From: Allomuricauda sp.
Lineage (GTDB): Bacteria > Bacteroidota > Bacteroidia > Flavobacteriales > Flavobacteriaceae
Reading direction: 5' to 3'
DNA length: 64,000 nucleotides
Assembly (NCBI GenBank): GCA_017795045.1
Contig: CP051244.1
Location: forward strand, 369,033 to 433,032
Positions 1-8,634 of this stretch are shown here, one piece after another (the first letter of the stretch is position 1; every line of letters begins with the position of its first letter). The notes beneath the pieces were generated by a model. The model was given only the letters and a program-made list of their open reading frames with translations. It did no database searches and was not told the DNA's origin. The position numbers and the translations under genes are program-made.

Positions 1-210
1 GGGGTCCGAGGCATCTATGGTCACAGTGAAGTCGATCGTGCTCACTCCCGGACCGTTGCCCTCCGCAACGGGAGCGGGACTGTCTATGCTGATGTCGGAT
101 TGCCCAAACCCAACACCTATACCAAAAAACAGAAAAGCCCAAAACAGGATGTTTATCCGGCTTGGGCCAGCACAAAGAAATAATGAGGTCTTTTTACAGA
201 AAGATAGCAT
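1..210 (-). CDS. Secreted protein N-terminus, Calx-beta-like (partial)
   Basis: Only the first 70 residues lie in the window; the gene runs off the left edge. It starts at the ATG at 210 and has a hydrophobic signal-peptide-like segment (about residues 17-38, ending near VGFGQ). This is followed by a segment containing AEGNGPGVSTIDFTV, which resembles the start of a Calx-beta repeat, the extracellular beta-sandwich common in Bacteroidota surface proteins. An in-frame stop lies about 40 bases upstream of the ATG, so the start is well bounded. Domain assignment rests on one short motif and is an inference. The protein is probably exported, possibly by the T9SS, but the C-terminus that would carry a sorting domain is outside the window. 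Confidence 0.6.
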   Translation of the reverse strand, partial: MLSFCKKTSLFLCAGPSRINILFWAFLFFGIGVGFGQSDISIDSPAPVAEGNGPGVSTIDFTVTIDASDP

Positions 211-364
211 CAGCTTTTCTATGAGTTTCAGTTTCGTTCCTTTACTTTTTCAGGTTGGTTTTTGGGAATATCAATATTACTAAAAAAGCTCAGAACGCCA
301 CAACTTTACGGTTTAAATCTATGTTTCTTGGTTGAAATACAACTGCTTTGAAAAAAACAGGTTT

Positions 365-1246
365 TTACACCGCTGCGGATGCCGTTTCTGCATCTGGACT
401 TATCTTTTTCACCAGTCCTTGCAAAACCTTGCCCGGACCTACTTCCACGAAGGTTTTTGCCCCATCTTCAACCATTTGCTGTACACTTTGGGTCCACTTG
501 ACGGGAGCGGTCAATTGCAGAATCAGGTTTTTCTTGATTTCATCAGCGTTGGATACCGCTGTTGTCGTCACATTTTGATATATGGGGCAGCTGGGAGTGC
601 CAAACTGTGTTGCTTCTATGGCCGCGGCCAACTCTTCCCTTGCGGGCTCCATCAATGGGGAGTGGAACGCCCCTCCTACGGGCAACAACAATGCTCTTCT
701 TGCTCCTGCTTCCTTTAATTTTTCACAGGCTATGTTGACGGCATCCACCTCTCCGGAAATGACCAATTGTCCAGGACAATTGTAGTTGGCGGGAACTACC
801 ACACCATCGACCTCAGCACAGATTTTCTCCACGATACCGTCTTCCAATCCCAATACAGCTGCCATGGTGCTAGGCTTTAATTCGCATGCTTTTTGCATGG
901 CCATGGCGCGTTGGGACACTAATTTCAACCCATCCTCAAAGGTAAGGGTCCCATTGGCCACCAAAGCGGAAAATTCCCCCAATGAATGCCCTGCCACCAT
1001 ATCTGGTTTAAAACTATCCCCTAGTACCTTGCTCAAAATAACGGAATGCAAGAAAATAGCAGGTTGGGTCACCTTGGTCTGTTTCAGGTCCTCGGGAGTG
1101 CCCTCAAACATGATATCGGTAATGGAAAAACCTAAAATTCCATTGGCATCCTCAAAAAGTTCTTGCGCAGTGGAGTGGTTTTCATATAGGTCCAACCCCA
1201 TCCCTACAAATTGGGCGCCCTGTCCTGGAAAAATATATGCGTTCAT
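365..1246 (-). CDS. fabD: Malonyl-CoA:ACP transacylase FabD
   Basis: Cytoplasmic enzyme that moves malonyl from CoA to acyl carrier protein, feeding fatty acid chain elongation. The 293 residues match the usual family length of about 290-310. Visible landmarks are GQGAQ (residues 8-12), the nucleophile motif GHSLG with Ser88, and the catalytic His in GAFHSPLM (His195). The ATG at 1246 has a TAnnTTTG -7 box about 25 bases upstream (1271-1278). It is not in an operon with its neighbours: 77 bases separate it from the carbonic-anhydrase-like gene and 154 from the secreted protein. Confident assignment. Confidence 0.95.
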   Translation of the reverse strand: MNAYIFPGQGAQFVGMGLDLYENHSTAQELFEDANGILGFSITDIMFEGTPEDLKQTKVTQPAIFLHSVILSKVLGDSFKPDMVAGHSLGEFSALVANGTLTFEDGLKLVSQRAMAMQKACELKPSTMAAVLGLEDGIVEKICAEVDGVVVPANYNCPGQLVISGEVDAVNIACEKLKEAGARRALLLPVGGAFHSPLMEPAREELAAAIEATQFGTPSCPIYQNVTTTAVSNADEIKKNLILQLTAPVKWTQSVQQMVEDGAKTFVEVGPGKVLQGLVKKISPDAETASAAV

Positions 1247-1270
1247 AGTGTTCTTTTATTGTGAGTGGCA

Positions 1271-1278
1271 CAAAAATA
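1271..1278 (-). promoter_or_regulatory. -7 promoter box upstream of fabD
   Basis: Minus-strand TATTTTTG fits the Bacteroidota TAnnTTTG element and lies 25-32 bases before the fabD ATG. The nearest upstream TTG is 24 bases away, slightly longer than the usual 17-23. Inferred from motif and position only. Confidence 0.45.
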
Positions 1279-1323
1279 GGGATATTTTGGAATGTTGAAT
1301 GGCAAGGGAGCTTCAATAACAAA

Positions 1324-1851
1324 CTATTTGAACCAACTGGAATACGTAACATAGTTATTGGCGATTCGGTCAATTTCTCCCGACTGGAGTTCAGGACTGA
1401 TATCCTTTATCTTCCGGGCCGGCATTCCTGCATAAATGCTTCCTTCCTCCACATGTGTTCCCTTGGTCACCACGGCCCCAGCCGCTATAATGGAGTTACT
1501 CCCAACCACACAATCATCCATAATGATACTGCCCATGCCCACCAACACATTGTCTTTCAAAGTACAACCATGCACTATGGCATTATGCCCAATGGACACA
1601 TTATTGCCTATGGTGGTCGGGGATTTTTGATAGGTGCAATGGATCACGGCCCCATCTTGCACATTGACCTTATTGCCCATTTTAATGAAGTGTACATCGC
1701 CACGTACTACCGCATTGAACCATATACTGCACTGGTCTCCCATAGTAACTTCCCCTACAATGGTGGCATTTTCCGCAATAAAACAGTCCTTTCCAATTTG
1801 AGGGGTTTTTCCCCTAACGGATTTCAATATCATTTTTTCGGTGTTAGTCAT
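1324..1851 (-). CDS. Gamma-carbonic-anhydrase-like hexapeptide-repeat protein
   Basis: Left-handed beta-helix protein of the gamma carbonic anhydrase/PaaY/YrdA group, 175 residues from the ATG at 1851. Repeated hexapeptides (for example ATIVGEVTMG, NNVSIGHNAIVHG, SIIAAGAVV) run through the middle. The three zinc-ligand histidines of the family are visible in VIHC and in IGHNAIVHG. The reading frame stays open to 1911, but that extension runs through a repeat-like element (1883-1905), so I start at 1851 (MTNTEK); an ATG at 1833 is also possible. Members may be true carbonic anhydrases or acyl/metal-binding homologues, and the substrate cannot be told from sequence. Confidence 0.85.
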   Translation of the reverse strand: MTNTEKMILKSVRGKTPQIGKDCFIAENATIVGEVTMGDQCSIWFNAVVRGDVHFIKMGNKVNVQDGAVIHCTYQKSPTTIGNNVSIGHNAIVHGCTLKDNVLVGMGSIIMDDCVVGSNSIIAAGAVVTKGTHVEEGSIYAGMPARKIKDISPELQSGEIDRIANNYVTYSSWFK

Positions 1852-1882
1852 ACAAATTACGTTCTTTTCATGGATAAAAACA

Positions 1883-1905
1883 TCTCGACTGTGCTCGATG
1901 TGACA
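1883..1905. repeat. Half copy of palindromic intergenic repeat
   Basis: This 23-base stretch, beginning TCTCGACTGTGCTCGA, closely matches the right arm of the hairpin at 6510-6532 (TCTCGACTGCGCTCGA). It lies between the carbonic-anhydrase-like gene and the response regulator. Only one arm is present, so it looks like a decayed or solo half of a REP-like family. Confidence 0.5.
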
Positions 1906-1994
1906 TTCCATACTTCACTAAAGGATTTGTATTTCTTCCCATAGTCCAGAATCTCTTTCTAGGTCCGACACGAATTGCACAAATTTTCTCGAAT

Positions 1995-2085
1995 GCTCTA
2001 TGTCCTAAGCGTACAGCGAAGGAGCAGTGAGAAATCTGTTGATTGGGATTTCTCAATCGCTTTACTCATGTCGAAATGGCGATTT
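1995..2085. repeat. Imperfect palindromic intergenic repeat
   Basis: Centred on perfect arms GAGAAATC (2029-2036) and GATTTCTC (2047-2054), with weaker pairing outward (AGCGAAGGAGCAGT against AATCGCTTTACTC). It lies in the 278-base gap between the carbonic-anhydrase-like gene and the response regulator, where I see no gene. The shape, a long imperfect hairpin with a GATTTCTC core, is typical of small dispersed repeats in Flavobacteriia. Other copies would have to be found elsewhere in the genome to confirm this. Confidence 0.45.
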
Positions 2086-2129
2086 GCCTACTTTGTTTCT
2101 TACTTAGACTTGGGCTTTTCTATGTCTTT

Positions 2130-2864
2130 TCATTGAAAATAGGATAAAAATTCCGCCTTTTTGGATGCGGACACGGAGAGTTCCTTGCCATTGGACAGCA
2201 CCACACTTCCTCCTTTTCCCTTTTTGTATTTGATCACTTCGGTAACGTTGACCAAATAGGATTTGTGTATGCGTGCAAAGGGATACGCCTGAAGGGCTTC
2301 CTCAAAATATTTTAGGGTTTTGCTGACCACAATTTTTTTCTGCTCCAGATAGATTTCGGTATAGTTGTCATCGGCCTTGCAGAAATAAATGTCACCCACC
2401 TCCAACACTTGAAAACCATCTTGTTGCGGCAAGGTGATTTTCCCCTCCGCCTTCATCGATTTGGCCTGAAGGACCTGGCCTTCCAATGCCATTTCCTTTT
2501 CTTTGATCGTCCTTACGTAATCCACCGCTTTGATGAGCTCATCAATATTAATGGGCTTCATTAAATAATAGGCTGCATGTTGATTGAGGGCGTCCATGGC
2601 ATATTGGTTGTACGCCGTCACAAAAATGGTTTCAAAAGTACGCTCCGGGATTTGCTCCAATAGATCAAAGGCATTGCCAAAGGGCATTTCCACATCCAAG
2701 AAGACCAAATCGGGCCCATGTTTTTTGATGAGTGCCAGCCCTTCCTCTATATTGGCGGCCTCACCCAACAGCTTGACGCCAGAGCAATACTTTACCAAAT
2801 AATTCCGAAGGATTTCCCGGCTATTCGCCTCGTCTTCCACTATGATCGTGCGTAGTTCCATCAA
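2130..2864 (-). CDS. LytTR-family response regulator
   Basis: Two-domain response regulator of 244 residues. The N-terminal receiver has the acidic pair in VEDE (residues 9-12), phospho-acceptor Asp57 in FLDVEMP, Thr83 and Lys103 in LMKPI. The C-terminal LytTR DNA-binding domain spans about 140-244 (VGDIYFCKADDNYTEI, FARIHKSYLVN). Its ATG overlaps the stop of the upstream sensor kinase in an ATGA junction, so the two are translationally coupled and very probably cognate. The targets cannot be seen from sequence. A second Met immediately follows and could be the true start. Confidence 0.92.
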   Translation of the reverse strand: MMELRTIIVEDEANSREILRNYLVKYCSGVKLLGEAANIEEGLALIKKHGPDLVFLDVEMPFGNAFDLLEQIPERTFETIFVTAYNQYAMDALNQHAAYYLMKPINIDELIKAVDYVRTIKEKEMALEGQVLQAKSMKAEGKITLPQQDGFQVLEVGDIYFCKADDNYTEIYLEQKKIVVSKTLKYFEEALQAYPFARIHKSYLVNVTEVIKYKKGKGGSVVLSNGKELSVSASKKAEFLSYFQ

Positions 2865-5077
2865 TCTTTTTTAAGCTTTAGGGACACTCTTGTGCCGGTT
2901 TGATCTTCATTGAGGTCGGTAATGGAAACCTCTACCTTGTTCTTGTACATATCGTTTAGGATATGGATTCGTTTTTTGATATTGCCCATTCCCTTGGATT
3001 TCTGCTTCTTCTGATTACTGGTCTTCAACTCCGCAGATTTTCTTCGCCCAATGCCATTATCCTCGATGATGATTTCCAGCAGGTCGTTGGTGTGCTGTTG
3101 CACTAGAATTTTCAGAAATCCCTTATCTTCCCTGTAACGCAATCCGTGCCAGATGGCATTTTCTATATAGGGCTGTAACAACATGGGCGGAATCTGAAAG
3201 GCTTCAACGTCCACTTTTTTATCGACCTCTATTTCATAATCGAACTTATCCAAGAAGCGGGAATGCTCCAGTTTCACATATAGTTCCAACAATTCCAGTT
3301 CCTTGGACAATGGGATAAAGTCTTCTTCCGAATTTTCGAGCACACTGCGCATCAATACCGAAAACTCACTCAAAAACCGATTGGCGCTACGCTCATCACT
3401 CTTGGCGATGTAATTGTTCACCGAATTCAGTGCATTGAAGATAAAATGGGGGTTCATTTGGGTGCGAAGCGATTTCAAGGCCAAAAGGTTGTTGGCCAAT
3501 TTCTGCTGCCTATTGCTCCGATAGTACAAAAATGCGGTCAAGGCCATGAGCAAAATCCCAAAAGCCAAGGAATAAATGATCCATTTTTGTCGTTTACTGG
3601 TTTCTTCATAGAGCTGCTGTTCGGTAACGGCCAGACTGTACTTGCTCTGACTGAGTTCCCGTTCCTGCTCCAAACTGGAAATACGATTCTGGGTATTGGC
3701 AATCTCCCGATTGAACCGAGCCGCCCTTGAAATCTCCTGTTCTTTTCTGATGTACAGACTGTCCACGACAGCCACATAATCTTGATACGACTCCAAGGCT
3801 CTAGAGAAATCCCCTTTGTACTTATAGACTTCCGACAGTTTGCGGGTAGCGTCCTTTTGCACCACCAAATCGTCATCCTCATCCGCTTCCACAATACTCC
3901 GTTCCAGATAGGGAATAGCTTCATCCAACTTATCCTGGGCAATATAGGCATTGGCAATTTTATAATTAATGCGCTGGGAGGTAATGGTATCCGAATTGGG
4001 CATTACAAACCCTGAAGATGCCATTGCCGGTTGTTGGGGCAGTTGTTCCAATTCGTTCAGGCTTTTTTTGCGCAATTGGATCTCATCTTCATACCGACTT
4101 TTTTGGTTGTAGAAATCGGCAACTTTTTCGCTTTCCTGGATGGATCGTTCCGGAGCCACTTTCTTTGAAAGGTTCAAGGAATTCCGATAAAATCCTTCCG
4201 CTTCAATGGTACGATCTTGACTGGCAAAGGCATCGGCCATTTTGGAATTCAGGTCGATGACTTTTGGTGATATCTGGTTTTTTTCCGCAATTTGAAGCCC
4301 TTCCCTATAAAACTCCTGGGCTTTCTTCAAGTTGGAGAGGCCTTTATAGCTATCACCAAGGGCTTCATAAAGTTCCACTCGCTGATAGGGCACCACACTT
4401 TTTACATCCAATAATGGAGTGAGGGTGGATTCCGCATTTTCATATTCCCCATTCAAAATATAGGCCTTCCCGAGTAACAACTTGGTCTTACTGGTCTCTC
4501 TGGCCGCAAGGGCATCCTTAAAATTGGCAATGGCCAGATCATATTGTTTGTGGAACATGTAGATTTCCCCAAGAGTTGACAATGAGGCCGACAATTCTTG
4601 TTTGTTCCCTTGACTTCCCAAAGGTGCTATGGAGCGGGCAATAAAATCAATACTTTTTTCCAGATCGGTGCGTTTGTAAAAGTTGGCGGAATCCAACAAC
4701 TGTTTATGGTCTGCCGCTGCACCATAGCTCATACGGTTCCTTTTTTCTTTTTTTTCGGCCGTTGCACCTTCATAATCCTCAACCAGAACATCCACATCCT
4801 CATTGGACCGTATTCGGTATCGTACCGTTTCAAACTCCGGGCTTTCAAAAATCAACATATCCCCAATGGCAGCCTTTATCTTGAATTCCCCCAAACCATT
4901 GGTGGTGGCATGGTTTCCTTTGTCCGTTGAAATCTGGACCCCGGAAATTGGTGTATAGTTTTCCTTTCCCCGTACAGAACCTTCAATTTCTATCACCGAC
5001 TGCCCCGTATTGGTTTGCGAGAAACCCATAAAGGACATCATCAGAAAAAGAAAGAATATGTATATGTTCTTGATCAT
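2861..5077 (-). CDS. LytS-type sensor kinase with CarboxypepD_reg-like and TPR domains
   Basis: 738 residues in a mosaic order. A signal peptide (1-20, ending FMGFSQ) is followed by a CarboxypepD_reg-like beta domain (about 29-100, the fold usually found at the N-terminus of TonB-dependent receptors). Then come tetratricopeptide-type helical repeats (about 130-440), a coiled coil, one transmembrane helix (about 497-518) and a cytoplasmic histidine kinase of the LytS/YpdA class. The phosphorylated His is His544 in QMNPHFIFNALN, and the ATPase part has EDNGIGR and a GMGNIKKRI segment. The sensor part should face the periplasm. It is co-transcribed with the LytTR regulator. Its ligand is unknown. 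Confidence 0.9.
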   Translation of the reverse strand: MIKNIYIFFLFLMMSFMGFSQTNTGQSVIEIEGSVRGKENYTPISGVQISTDKGNHATTNGLGEFKIKAAIGDMLIFESPEFETVRYRIRSNEDVDVLVEDYEGATAEKKEKRNRMSYGAAADHKQLLDSANFYKRTDLEKSIDFIARSIAPLGSQGNKQELSASLSTLGEIYMFHKQYDLAIANFKDALAARETSKTKLLLGKAYILNGEYENAESTLTPLLDVKSVVPYQRVELYEALGDSYKGLSNLKKAQEFYREGLQIAEKNQISPKVIDLNSKMADAFASQDRTIEAEGFYRNSLNLSKKVAPERSIQESEKVADFYNQKSRYEDEIQLRKKSLNELEQLPQQPAMASSGFVMPNSDTITSQRINYKIANAYIAQDKLDEAIPYLERSIVEADEDDDLVVQKDATRKLSEVYKYKGDFSRALESYQDYVAVVDSLYIRKEQEISRAARFNREIANTQNRISSLEQERELSQSKYSLAVTEQQLYEETSKRQKWIIYSLAFGILLMALTAFLYYRSNRQQKLANNLLALKSLRTQMNPHFIFNALNSVNNYIAKSDERSANRFLSEFSVLMRSVLENSEEDFIPLSKELELLELYVKLEHSRFLDKFDYEIEVDKKVDVEAFQIPPMLLQPYIENAIWHGLRYREDKGFLKILVQQHTNDLLEIIIEDNGIGRRKSAELKTSNQKKQKSKGMGNIKKRIHILNDMYKNKVEVSITDLNEDQTGTRVSLKLKKD

Positions 5078-5285
5078 AGAGGTTACATCTGTTCAGTAAA
5101 CTTACTTCATCCCAAGCGTATTAAAAAATGGGGATTACCACAAAAACCACTTCAAATGGCACTATTTTGCCGTTTTACCAATCCATCCCCTCCCTTCACT
5201 CATTACAAACACCATTTCCCTCATTTGCGATTTTTCCTGAAAAATGTTGCGGGTACTTTTAGCCCATCATTTAAAACATTGCATC

Positions 5286-6455
5286 ATGAAACATTTGAAA
5301 AATCTATTGGGAATAACATTTAGCCTACTCATAACAGCAACGTCATACGGATGCGACCTGAAGGCGAAGGAACCTACGAGCACCGCCTTGACCACCAAGT
5401 CGGTCACTGAAAAACCAAGCAAACAATATGTAAAGATTGCCCTGCTCTTGGATACCAGCAATAGCATGGATGGTCTTATCAACCAAGCCAAGGCACAATT
5501 GTGGGACATTGTGAACGAATTTACCCATGCCAAGTGCGGGAACGACTCCCGACCCCTATTGAAAATTTCCTTGTATGAATATGGAAATGATAATTTATCG
5601 GCACGCGAAGGATACATCAGACAGGTTTTGGGCTTCAGTTCCGACTTGGATGAAATCTCGGAAAAACTGTTTTCGTTGACCACCAATGGCGGCGAGGAAT
5701 TTTGCGGGCAGGTCATTCAAACCTCATTGAGACAATTGGATTGGGGCAAAAATGCCGATGATCTTAAAATGATCTTTATTGCCGGAAACGAGCCTTTCAC
5801 CCAAGGAAAATTGAATTACAGGGATGCCGCCACCAATGCCATGGAGAACGATGTCATTGTAAACACCATTTTCTGCGGCAATTACGAACAGGGTATCTCC
5901 ACCATGTGGAAGAGTGGGGCCACCCTTACCGGGGGTGAATACATGGCCATTGACCACAACAAACAAATCGTGCACATAGACACTCCTTATGACGACATCA
6001 TCATCAAACTCAACTCCAAATTGAACAAGACCTACATCTCATATGGCGCCTTGGGAAGACAAAAAAAGGCCATGCAATCCATGCAGGACAGCAATGCTGC
6101 CGAAATGGAGGCCGCGGTTGCCGTAAAACGGTCCGTAAGCAAGAGTTCAAGGCTCTACAAAAACTCCAATTGGGATTTGGTCGATGCCGTGGAAGAGGAT
6201 GAAGTAGTACTTTCGGAACTGGATGCCGAGGATCTCCCCGAAGAGCTTCAAGAAAAATCGGAGAGTGAGATCAACACCTACATCAAAGAAAAAAAGGAAG
6301 AACGCGAAGCGATCCAAAAACAGATACAGGAACTCAATGCCAAGCGCGAGGCCTATATTGCCCAAAACCAAAAAGAAGAAACCGGCGAACTGGAAAATGC
6401 GCTTTTGTCCGCTATCAAGACCCAAGCGGCAAAGAAAAACTACAAGTGGGATTAA
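5286..6455 (+). CDS. von Willebrand factor A domain protein
   Basis: Exported protein of 389 residues. The hydrophobic N-terminus ends in ATSYGC (Cys23), which could be an atypical lipobox. A vWA domain follows (about 45-260) with a metal-ion-dependent adhesion site, DTSNSMD, after a hydrophobic strand. The C-terminal quarter is a strongly charged predicted coiled coil (EKKEEREAIQKQIQELNAKRE). I start at ATG 5286 because the upstream frame lacks signal-peptide character and this ATG begins a clean one. vWA domains usually bind proteins, and the partner here is unknown. It converges on the PorP/SprF gene across a short gap holding a palindromic repeat. Confidence 0.8.
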   Translation: MKHLKNLLGITFSLLITATSYGCDLKAKEPTSTALTTKSVTEKPSKQYVKIALLLDTSNSMDGLINQAKAQLWDIVNEFTHAKCGNDSRPLLKISLYEYGNDNLSAREGYIRQVLGFSSDLDEISEKLFSLTTNGGEEFCGQVIQTSLRQLDWGKNADDLKMIFIAGNEPFTQGKLNYRDAATNAMENDVIVNTIFCGNYEQGISTMWKSGATLTGGEYMAIDHNKQIVHIDTPYDDIIIKLNSKLNKTYISYGALGRQKKAMQSMQDSNAAEMEAAVAVKRSVSKSSRLYKNSNWDLVDAVEEDEVVLSELDAEDLPEELQEKSESEINTYIKEKKEEREAIQKQIQELNAKREAYIAQNQKEETGELENALLSAIKTQAAKKNYKWD

Positions 6456-6483
6456 TTAAATTCTTGAGCAATTGTCACATCGG

Positions 6484-6521
6484 GCGCAGTCGAGATGCCT
6501 TTAAAAAGTTCTCGACTGCGC
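6484..6521. repeat. Palindromic intergenic repeat (12-bp perfect arms)
   Basis: Arms GCGCAGTCGAGA (6484-6495) and TCTCGACTGCGC (6510-6521) are perfect reverse complements around a 14-base loop; weaker pairing continues outward. The element fills most of the gap between the convergent vWA and PorP/SprF genes. It may act as a transcription terminator or be a REP-like mobile repeat. Its right arm resembles 1883-1905. Confidence 0.7.
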
Positions 6522-6542
6522 TCGAACTAACATAAAGGCTTA

Positions 6543-7538
6543 TTAATTATTGGCCGCGGGACAATAGCAATCATATCGCTTGCCCTGGTCGCTCTGTCCA
6601 AAATCGTATCCCAAGGTAATCTGGTGAAAGCCTCCATTATCAAAACGGATGTCCCCTGATTGGTAGGAATAATTATAGGAAAACATAAAATTGTTCACAT
6701 TGACCCCAATAATGGGCGTGAACAACTGCAGTCGTTGCTCTGCAAAACCGCCATTGGACTGATACTGTGCACCATCAAAACTTCTTCTGTACGATAAACC
6801 ACCCCAAACGGTTCCAAAACTCACATCCCTATACACTTTGGCATTGAGGTCCACAGTTTTTTCTTTGGTAAAATCGGTCATTTGAAACAAAATGGAAGGC
6901 TCAATTCGGGTCGTTCTACCAAAAACATATCCCACGGAGAACAAATACCGCCTCAAATTGTCAAATTCGGCAGCACTGTATAGATCCCGACCACTTCCCA
7001 AAACGTTCAAGATAGCGGCATGGGCGTAAAATTCAAGAAAATTGTAAGACGCCCCTAAATCCACATTAAAGTAACTGGTCGTATTTTTCACCCCAGTGAT
7101 TACGGGGTCAGGGAATACCGACCTGAATTCCGTTTCGTCCAAACTACTCAGTATCACCCCGGCACTCAGTCCAAAAGATAATTGGTTGAGGGTCCTGAAA
7201 TCACCCGCCAATTGCAAGTGGTGGGCATACGTGGCCTTAAATCCGGTTTGGGAATGATATCCATTGGAATCATTGAAAAGAATCCCTCCAATACCACTTC
7301 GCTCCCCTACCCTCGAGTTGATGCTCAATGTCTGTAAATTGGGCGCTTCGTCCACACTGAACCATTGCTTTCTGGCCGTCAGACGTACTTTGGTCCCTTC
7401 GGCAATTCCAGCCATGGATGGATATACCAAATAGTAATTGTCCGACAAATAATCGAAATAAACCGGAATTCCTTCCTGCGCCTTGGCAAATAGCCCAAAA
7501 AACAGGGTTAATATCGTTGAGGTTATGTAGCGTCTCAT
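6543..7538 (-). CDS. PorP/SprF-family type IX secretion membrane protein
   Basis: 331 residues from the ATG at 7538, with signal peptide MRRYITSTILTLFFGLFAKAQ. The rest is a predicted outer-membrane beta-barrel with alternating hydrophobic strands and the family features YDYLSDNYY-like start, NPSMAG-like YPSMAG, and GLSYRR near the C-terminus. PorP/SprF proteins work with the T9SS, often paired with one large cell-surface substrate such as SprB. No such partner adjoins this gene; its neighbours are a vWA protein and an Fe-S scaffold gene. The reading frame extends a little upstream, but the ATG at 7538 begins a clean signal peptide. Confidence 0.85.
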   Translation of the reverse strand: MRRYITSTILTLFFGLFAKAQEGIPVYFDYLSDNYYLVYPSMAGIAEGTKVRLTARKQWFSVDEAPNLQTLSINSRVGERSGIGGILFNDSNGYHSQTGFKATYAHHLQLAGDFRTLNQLSFGLSAGVILSSLDETEFRSVFPDPVITGVKNTTSYFNVDLGASYNFLEFYAHAAILNVLGSGRDLYSAAEFDNLRRYLFSVGYVFGRTTRIEPSILFQMTDFTKEKTVDLNAKVYRDVSFGTVWGGLSYRRSFDGAQYQSNGGFAEQRLQLFTPIIGVNVNNFMFSYNYSYQSGDIRFDNGGFHQITLGYDFGQSDQGKRYDCYCPAANN

Positions 7539-7621
7539 GTGACGGTTGGGGCTATAGTGGTTGTGTTGTAACTGCAATTAAACATTTAGATAACGATTTG
7601 CCGGGTACATTATTATAATAT

Positions 7622-7653
7622 TTTGCTACGCATTCCAACTATTGGTATTTTTG
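7622..7653 (+). promoter_or_regulatory. Promoter of the Nfu-type gene
   Basis: TTTG (7622-7625), 20 bases of spacer, then TATTTTTG (7646-7653): a full match to the Bacteroidota promoter pattern. Predicted transcription begins near 7660, only a few bases before the ATG at 7668. Confidence 0.65.
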
Positions 7654-7667
7654 CACAAAGATTCGCC

Positions 7668-8564
7668 ATGAAAGAATATAACATTACCGTTGTTGCCACC
7701 AACAATCCAAAAATCATAAAATTGGAAGCCAATCATTTTTTGGCCAAGGGCAATTATGAATATAAAAACATTGACGAGGCCAAGAACTCCCCCTTGGCCC
7801 AGCAACTCTTCTATCTACCCTTCATCAAGACCGTTTACATCTCTGGAAACTTTATCGCGCTGGAACGGTTTGACATTGTGGAATGGGACGATGTAAAGGA
7901 CGAGGTGGCCCAGCAATTGGTGGAATACCTCAACGCAGGGGAACCCGTGGTCCATGAAGATATTGCACAGAAAAAAGAACCCATTACCGTATACGCCGAG
8001 GTGACCCCCAACCCAGCCGTGATGAAATTTGTGGCCAATAAGCGTATTGTTCCCGCTGTGTACGAGTTCAAGAACATTGATGAGGCCAAGGACTCACCAT
8101 TGGCACAGGAACTTTTCCATTTTCCTTTCGTAAAAGAGGTCTTTTTTGATGAAAACTATGTTTCCATCTCAAAATACGACATGGCCGAATGGGAAGAACT
8201 CACCATGCAGTTGCGTGAATTTATCCGGGATTTTTTAGCTGATGGAAAGGAAGTGGTTTCCGCGGAAGCCCTCCAAAAGAGCAAGGAATCCACCGAGCAG
8301 GCCTCAACCCAGACCCAGTATGATGACACCTCGCAACAGATCATTGATATTTTGGAAGAATATGTAAAACCTGCCGTGGCCAGTGACGGGGGAAATATTC
8401 TGTTCCAATCCTACGAAGCGGAAAGCAAAACCGTGAATGTGATCTTACAGGGCGCCTGTAGTGGTTGTCCCTCATCTACCTTTACCCTAAAGAATGGTAT
8501 TGAGACCATGCTCAAGAACATGATGGGTGACAAAATCCATGAGGTAGTGGCCCTCAATGGCTGA
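7668..8564 (+). CDS. Nfu/NifU-like Fe-S cluster scaffold with doubled N-domain
   Basis: Cytoplasmic iron-sulfur carrier of 298 residues. Two tandem Nfu N-terminal domains (about 1-100 and 105-205) share the phrases YEYKNIDEAKNSPLAQ and YEFKNIDEAKDSPLAQ, clear evidence of internal duplication. A C-terminal NifU domain (about 220-298) carries the cluster-binding CxxC in GACSGCPSS (Cys264, Cys267). Such proteins hold a 4Fe-4S cluster and pass it to target enzymes. The start at 7668 is favoured over an upstream extension because the protein's first domain begins there (MKEYNITVVATNNP) and a promoter lies just before it. Confidence 0.92.
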   Translation: MKEYNITVVATNNPKIIKLEANHFLAKGNYEYKNIDEAKNSPLAQQLFYLPFIKTVYISGNFIALERFDIVEWDDVKDEVAQQLVEYLNAGEPVVHEDIAQKKEPITVYAEVTPNPAVMKFVANKRIVPAVYEFKNIDEAKDSPLAQELFHFPFVKEVFFDENYVSISKYDMAEWEELTMQLREFIRDFLADGKEVVSAEALQKSKESTEQASTQTQYDDTSQQIIDILEEYVKPAVASDGGNILFQSYEAESKTVNVILQGACSGCPSSTFTLKNGIETMLKNMMGDKIHEVVALNG

Positions 8565-8634
8565 TTTTAAGATTCGTTTCTTCTGGATTCTGCCTAAAAT
8601 TTGCTACATTGAATGAAATTCAAAAACAATAACC

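Noticed and set aside
17-283. 88-codon plus-strand frame at the left edge
   Set aside because: Lies opposite the signal peptide and N-terminus of the minus-strand secreted protein, which has better coding character.
6456-6542. Possible small RNA gene in the vWA-PorP gap
   Set aside because: The stem-loop is better explained as a REP-like palindrome or terminator; no promoter precedes it.
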